From the NCBI GenBank assembly GCA_938007945.1, contig CALLME010000257.1:1-9712 (forward strand): a stretch of DNA of 9,712 nt. Reading direction: 5' to 3'. Below, in pieces: positions 6,412 through 9,712 of this stretch. The DNA is from an uncultured Caulobacterales bacterium. GTDB taxonomy: Bacteria; Pseudomonadota; Alphaproteobacteria; Caulobacterales; Maricaulaceae. The notes under the pieces were generated by a model that was not told the DNA's origin, did no database searches, and was given only the letters and a program-made list of their open reading frames with translations. The translations under genes and the position numbers were made by a program. Positions within the stretch are counted from its first letter, which is position 1. Every line of letters begins with the position of its first letter.

Positions 6412-6981
6412 TTATCGACTTGGACGCTGCCCGCGGGTTTGACGCTGCGGGATGCGTTCGCGACGCTCAGATTTGGGACGCGCCGCTTGGCGAACAGGGC
6501 GAGACATTTCCGCAAAGTCTAACGCGCCATTTTTATCGCGGTCAAAGCTCTTATATAAATCGTTTAAGAGTGAGCCAAATTCGGCCCGCTCAACGCGACT
6601 GTCAAAATTACGGTCAAATTGCGTATTACCCGGCAGAAGGTCACGCGAGCCAAGCACGGCTTCACGCCAAGCCGCAAGCTCGACGAGACTTAGGTGGTCG
6701 CTACTGTCACGATCAGCCGCGTCAAAGCTCTGCTCAATACCCCTGTCTAACTCAGCGCGTGACACAGCATAATTTTGGTCAACGTCAAAGCTCGCATAAA
6801 GCAAGCCCAGCGGAATAAGCGCGCGCTGCGTGCTGCTGCCCTGCTCTCTCTGGGGGCGCTCAGTCGGGCTGTCACCGCCAAGTCGCTCGGTCGCGAAGGG
6901 ATCAGCTGCCGCACTCTCTTGTGCGAGCGCTGTGACGGGCGAAAATAATAATGAGGCGAGTGCGATAGAGAAATACTTCAT
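6412..6981 (-). CDS. Secreted protein with four EF-hand calcium loops
   Basis: The 189-residue protein begins with a Sec signal peptide, probably cut after ALA at residue 20. It then has a polar Ser/Pro/Glu-rich linker to about residue 55. Four EF-hand loops follow: D66-E77 (DVDQNYAVSRAE), D90-E101 (DRDSSDHLSLVE), D123-E134 (DRNFDSRVERAE) and D147-E158 (DRDKNGALDFAE). Loops 1 and 4 look best for calcium. Loops 2 and 3 have less usual residues at inner positions. The last 30 residues are strongly basic and Arg-rich and may contact the cell surface or nucleic acid. Such proteins occur in alphaproteobacterial periplasms and usually have no assigned job. The gene follows folD by 70 bases on the same strand. 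Its ribosome binding site is weak. Confidence 0.8.
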   Translation of the reverse strand: MKYFSIALASLLFSPVTALAQESAAADPFATERLGGDSPTERPQREQGSSTQRALIPLGLLYASFDVDQNYAVSRAELDRGIEQSFDAADRDSSDHLSLVELAAWREAVLGSRDLLPGNTQFDRNFDSRVERAEFGSLLNDLYKSFDRDKNGALDFAEMSRPVRQAARPKSERRERIPQRQTRGQRPSR

Positions 6982-7051
6982 AGCTGCGCTCTAGGGCATG
7001 ATAGCGCTTCCTGCACCTTAAACTTTAGATAATTACAGTTGGCGTAAGTCT

Positions 7052-7939
7052 TTAAAAATCCAAAACTGACGGCACGTCCCAGTCGCGGCGCATACAGGCG
7101 GCGATGACAGTGTTGCGTAGTAAGCAAGCAATCGTCATAGGACCAACGCCTCCAGGCACAGGTGTGATAGAGCCCGCGATCTTCTTGGACGGTAAATAAT
7201 TCACATCTCCGACAAGACGCGTTTTGCCAGGGTTCTTTAGGCTATCTACGCGGTTAATCCCGACGTCAATCACGCAGGCGCCCGGCTTAATCCAATCGGA
7301 TTGTACCATTTGCGGACGCCCCACGGCGGGCACAAGGATGTCAGCTTCGCGGCAAACGGCGGGTAGGTCTTTTGTACGCGAATGCGCAATGGTGACCGTA
7401 CAGTTTTGTTCGAGAAATAATAGCGCCGCAGGTTTACCGACGAGGATAGAACGGCCCAAGACAACGCAATGTTTGCCCGATAAATCGCCCAGTTGATCTT
7501 TGGCGAGCATGACACAGCCCGTCGGCGTGCACGGGCGCAGACCTGGCTTACCAAGCGAAAGCCGCCCTGCGGACGCCTCAGTCAGGCCGTCTACATCTTT
7601 ATCGGGATGAATTTCAGCAATTACGCGGTCAGAATTTAGTCCTTTGGGTAACGGGAGTTGCACAAGGATGCCGTCCACTTCTGGGTCTTCATTTAGCGTG
7701 CGCACAAGGCGGATAAGTGTGTCTTCATCCGTCTGTGCAGGGAGTTTATGCTCCAAGCTACGCATGCCTGTCTCAACCGTAAATTTGGCTTTATTCGCGA
7801 CGTAAACTTGGCTAGCTGGGTCTTCGCCAACAAGTACAACAGCGAGAGTTGGCTGGCTTGGCAAGCTTTTAACAGCGTCCGCCACGCGGTGCCGTAGATT
7901 TTCAGCGTAAGCTTTTCCGTCGATTTTTGTTCCGCTCAT
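7052..7939 (-). CDS. folD: FolD, methylene-tetrahydrofolate dehydrogenase / cyclohydrolase
   Basis: FolD interconverts 5,10-methylene-, 5,10-methenyl- and 10-formyl-tetrahydrofolate in the cytosol, feeding purine and formyl-methionine synthesis. The 295-residue protein has the usual length and motifs. Y46 and the catalytic K50 are in [14 protein letters not shown] is at 93-98 and DKDVDG at 113-118. The NADP-binding GRSILVGKP is at 162-170 and [11 protein letters not shown] at 259-269. GAAGG shortly before the ATG supports the start. It reads divergently from the large secreted protein to its right and heads a minus-strand run with the EF-hand gene. Confidence 0.97.
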   Translation of the reverse strand: MSGTKIDGKAYAENLRHRVADAVKSLPSQPTLAVVLVGEDPASQVYVANKAKFTVETGMRSLEHKLPAQTDEDTLIRLVRTLNEDPEVDGILVQLPLPKGLNSDRVIAEIHPDKDVDGLTEASAGRLSLGKPGLRPCTPTGCVMLAKDQLGDLSGKHCVVLGRSILVGKPAALLFLEQNCTVTIAHSRTKDLPAVCREADILVPAVGRPQMVQSDWIKPGACVIDVGINRVDSLKNPGKTRLVGDVNYLPSKKIAGSITPVPGGVGPMTIACLLRNTVIAACMRRDWDVPSVLDF

Positions 7940-7973
7940 GATAGCCTTCTTTGCGATGAAATATACTCACTTG

Positions 7974-8001
7974 CTTATATGTGACTTGCACACAGGCGCA
8001 A
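7974..8001 (-). promoter_or_regulatory. Candidate folD promoter
   Basis: On the minus strand TTGCGC (8001-7996) and TATAAG (7979-7974) are separated by 16 bases. They would give a leader of about 28 bases before the folD start. The -10 match is fair and the -35 match partial. Confidence 0.35.
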
Positions 8002-8071
8002 GGTCCGTCGGGCGATAACAGCGCGCGTAATCCTAAGAATTAGGCGACAAAATGAAGCCCTGCTCTTTGTG

Positions 8072-8093
8072 TATGTGAACGGTATGTGAACGG
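8072..8093 (+). repeat. Tandem 11-base direct repeat in the folD divergent region
   Basis: TATGTGAACGG occurs twice back to back. One repeat per 11 bases places both copies on nearly the same face of the helix. The second copy ends just before the -35-like region of the gene at 8136. It may be a regulator binding site, but a chance duplication cannot be excluded. Nearby, CCTAA/TTAGG at 8032-8044 forms a small inverted repeat of uncertain meaning. Confidence 0.35.
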
Positions 8094-8096
8094 CGC

Positions 8097-8125
8097 TTTC
8101 AGCTTGGCCTCAATCCTGCTATAGT
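8097..8125 (+). promoter_or_regulatory. Possible promoter of the large secreted protein
   Basis: TATAGT at 8120-8125 is a good -10 match, with TTTCAG 17 bases upstream as a weak -35. Transcription would start near 8132, only a few bases before the ATG. That would make the mRNA nearly leaderless and leave out the AAGAG ribosome binding site at 8126-8130. Either this promoter is not used or translation starts without a leader. Confidence 0.25.
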
Positions 8126-8135
8126 AAGAGAACTT

Positions 8136-9712
8136 ATGATATATAAAATGCCCCATTTGCCGAAAACTTTTCTCGCCACGCTTTGTTTGTCTGCAAGCCT
8201 CATCGTGCCTGCGAGCGCGGCGGAAATTACCTTCCTCCCAGATATCCCTGCGGAGCAGATTGCCGCTGATACGGCGCGCAGCTATGACTCGCGCACGGGT
8301 GTGAGCATTGCGACAGCGCCGACATTTGACCCGTTTGAACAAGACGAGACTGTGGCGGGCACTGCGGCACTGCGGACGGGACCCTCTGAGACGACGATTG
8401 ACGGGGCGCGTGTGGTCGGCGGGGCTTATTTAGATTTGAAAATGATCTATACGAGCCCCTCTGACGACCCCTATGATCTTCGCGGCTATGAGCGCGCTTT
8501 TTATGTGTCAGGCGATCCTGTCGCCCGCACAAAGCAAGACGTGCAAACGCTCGACTGTGCCTCCAATACAACAGAGGTTGTCTACCAAGATGATTATTAT
8601 GACCGCTATGACAGCTATGGCTATCTCGCAGGCCTCTATATGTTGCTGCCACGTTATCGCGGCCACCGTGGTTATTGGAGCGGGCGCTCGCGTCACCGCC
8701 CTTTCTCGGGTTGGAGCGGATGGCGTAAACGTGCAGGCTATGGCGGATATGACTCACGCTATGGATATGACTCAGGCCATGGCGGATATGACTCAGGCTA
8801 TGGATATGGCTACGGTTACAGTGGACGCGGGACACGTGGTTACAACGGCGGGCGTGGAGATGGGCGTGGCACACGCGGCAATTCTGGGTCAGGCAATAAT
8901 TCAGGTAATGGTGCAGAAAATGGCGGAGGCACGCGGCGCGAAAATGCCCGCACACGCCATAGCGGTGCAAATGCAGTCATTGGTGGTAGCCGTGAGAATA
9001 GGTCTTATCAGCGCCAACGCGGCGTCGTTTACGGCGACCCCTTAAGCAATGGTCGTCGTGACGCACAGCCTGAAGGCCGCAACACGCGCACCAATCGTGA
9101 CAGAGGCCGTGATCGCGCACGCGACAGACTGAATGAGAGGCGCGGATCTGCACGCGACCGCGATAGTCGGCCTGAAGTCGGTATCAGAGCCCGGGGGCGC
9201 GGCAGTAACCCGCTCTCTAATACAACGCGTCAACCTATCTCGCGCACAGGTCGTCCTGCTATTCGTGAAACTGTCTCTGGCTCTAACAGACGCACAAATC
9301 CCGCAGGATCACCCCCGCGCCCTGTCACACGTTCCGCGCCGACAATTTCGGCCCCAGCTCCACGCATTCAAGCGCCCCGCATACGTGAAAGCCGCCCGCA
9401 AAATAATCGGGCGCAAAGCCGAAAAACGAATGTAAAACCTGTCTCAAAACCTCGGCCGCAAAGACGCGAAAGCCGCAAGCTTGACCGCGCCGTTGACCGT
9501 AGTTTTAAAAATATCAATCGCGCAAGACGTGGTAAGCAGATGGAGTTCTTCCCTATGCAAGCTGGGTTTAACCGCGTGAGCAGCTCTGTCGTGACGACCA
9601 ATTACCGGTGTGTGCGCGAAGAAACTGTTACGCTGCATATCCCGCAAGAGCGCCTTGATGCGGCACGCTTTGACGGACTGACGCTTGTGGTTGTTGATAA
9701 TAATGACCGCGA
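8136..9712 (+). CDS. Large secreted Gly/Tyr/Arg-rich low-complexity protein (3' end off window)
   Basis: The frame is open from the ATG at 8136 (AAGAG five bases upstream) to the window edge, 525 codons without a stop. I do not recognise the family. A Sec signal peptide covers residues 1-28 (cut after PASA). Residues 29-150 look like a folded N-terminal region containing C141. Residues 151-265 are a Tyr/Gly/Ser/Asp- then Arg/Gly/Asn-rich tract with GYGGYDS-type repeats and RG pairs. Residues 266-455 are very Arg-rich and polar and probably disordered. From about residue 465 the sequence again looks folded (FFPMQAGFNRVSSS, then YRCVREETVTLHI) and contains C492, which could pair with C141 in the periplasm or outside the cell. 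The C-terminal domain runs off the window. It may act at the cell surface or in a matrix, but that is only inference. Confidence 0.85.
   Translation, partial: MIYKMPHLPKTFLATLCLSASLIVPASAAEITFLPDIPAEQIAADTARSYDSRTGVSIATAPTFDPFEQDETVAGTAALRTGPSETTIDGARVVGGAYLDLKMIYTSPSDDPYDLRGYERAFYVSGDPVARTKQDVQTLDCASNTTEVVYQDDYYDRYDSYGYLAGLYMLLPRYRGHRGYWSGRSRHRPFSGWSGWRKRAGYGGYDSRYGYDSGHGGYDSGYGYGYGYSGRGTRGYNGGRGDGRGTRGNSGSGNNSGNGAENGGGTRRENARTRHSGANAVIGGSRENRSYQRQRGVVYGDPLSNGRRDAQPEGRNTRTNRDRGRDRARDRLNERRGSARDRDSRPEVGIRARGRGSNPLSNTTRQPISRTGRPAIRETVSGSNRRTNPAGSPPRPVTRSAPTISAPAPRIQAPRIRESRPQNNRAQSRKTNVKPVSKPRPQRRESRKLDRAVDRSFKNINRARRGKQMEFFPMQAGFNRVSSSVVTTNYRCVREETVTLHIPQERLDAARFDGLTLVVVDNNDR
8736..8813 (+). 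repeat. Tandem 39-base repeat inside the secreted protein gene
   Basis: Two adjacent 39-base units (8736-8774 and 8775-8813) differ at only a few bases, mostly at the end of the second. Each encodes a variant of GYGGYDSRYGYDS. Within each unit the core GGATATGACTCA or a close variant recurs, so the tract probably grew by replication slippage and may vary in copy number between strains. Because the unit is a multiple of three, changes in copy number keep the frame. Confidence 0.8.

Noticed and set aside
6420..6818. Plus-strand open frames opposite the EF-hand gene
   Set aside because: The minus strand encodes a signal peptide and four regularly spaced EF-hand loops, which cannot be chance. 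The plus frames are shadows.
6986..7007. GCGCT/AGCGC inverted repeat before the EF-hand gene
   Set aside because: Five pairs around a twelve-base loop in G+C-rich sequence is expected by chance.
8736..8813. CRISPR-like repeat
   Set aside because: The units are directly adjacent without spacers and lie inside a coding frame.
8227..8970. Minus-strand open frame of 247 codons, rich in His, Ser and Arg
   Set aside because: It is the antisense shadow of the Gly/Tyr repeat tract in the secreted protein, and its periodic His-Ser-His pattern simply mirrors the DNA repeat.
8473..9045. Plus-strand open frame of 190 codons in another frame, rich in Met and Ala
   Set aside because: It lies fully inside the 8136-9712 frame, which has a signal peptide and a ribosome binding site. 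The Met-rich pattern comes from the tandem repeat read out of frame.

Overview
The window looks like a piece of an alphaproteobacterial chromosome. The evidence is the family content (LipB, FolD, a DUF805 membrane protein), a tRNA-Leu with an encoded CCA end, the codon use, and the frequent GCG/CGC words in the right-hand part. I cannot name the genus. The left part is visibly richer in A+T than the right part, especially around 358-2608, which fits an acquired island sitting next to older chromosome.

Left part, 1 to about 4170 (island side). Positions 1-357 hold no gene I can support. They do contain two blocks of strong inverted repeats, at 2-129 and 197-266. A KAP-family P-loop NTPase gene follows at 358-2608. 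Its reading frame is broken by one extra base near 952, so Walker A and Walker B lie in different frames. A tyrosine recombinase (2660-4036, minus strand) faces the NTPase gene tail to tail. The recombinase lies just beyond the 3' end of an intact tRNA-Leu(GAG) gene (4171-4257, minus strand), the classic layout of an element integrated at a tRNA 3' end. The second attachment copy is not visible in 1-357, so the far end of the element probably lies to the left of the window.

Right part, 4258-9712 (chromosomal side). A small lipoprotein of unknown role (4431-4928) is followed after 6 bases by lipB (4935-5645), and a bidirectional terminator closes this pair. On the minus strand, read from right to left, are folD (7052-7939), a secreted protein with four EF-hands (6412-6981) and a DUF805 membrane protein (5706-6242) that ends at the same terminator. 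Divergent from folD is a large secreted protein rich in Gly, Tyr and Arg. It starts at 8136 and stays open to the window edge at 9712.

The most notable points are the frame-broken NTPase paired with an integrase at a tRNA (a candidate degraded or recoded defence gene), the structured sequence upstream of it, and the secreted low-complexity protein at the right edge.
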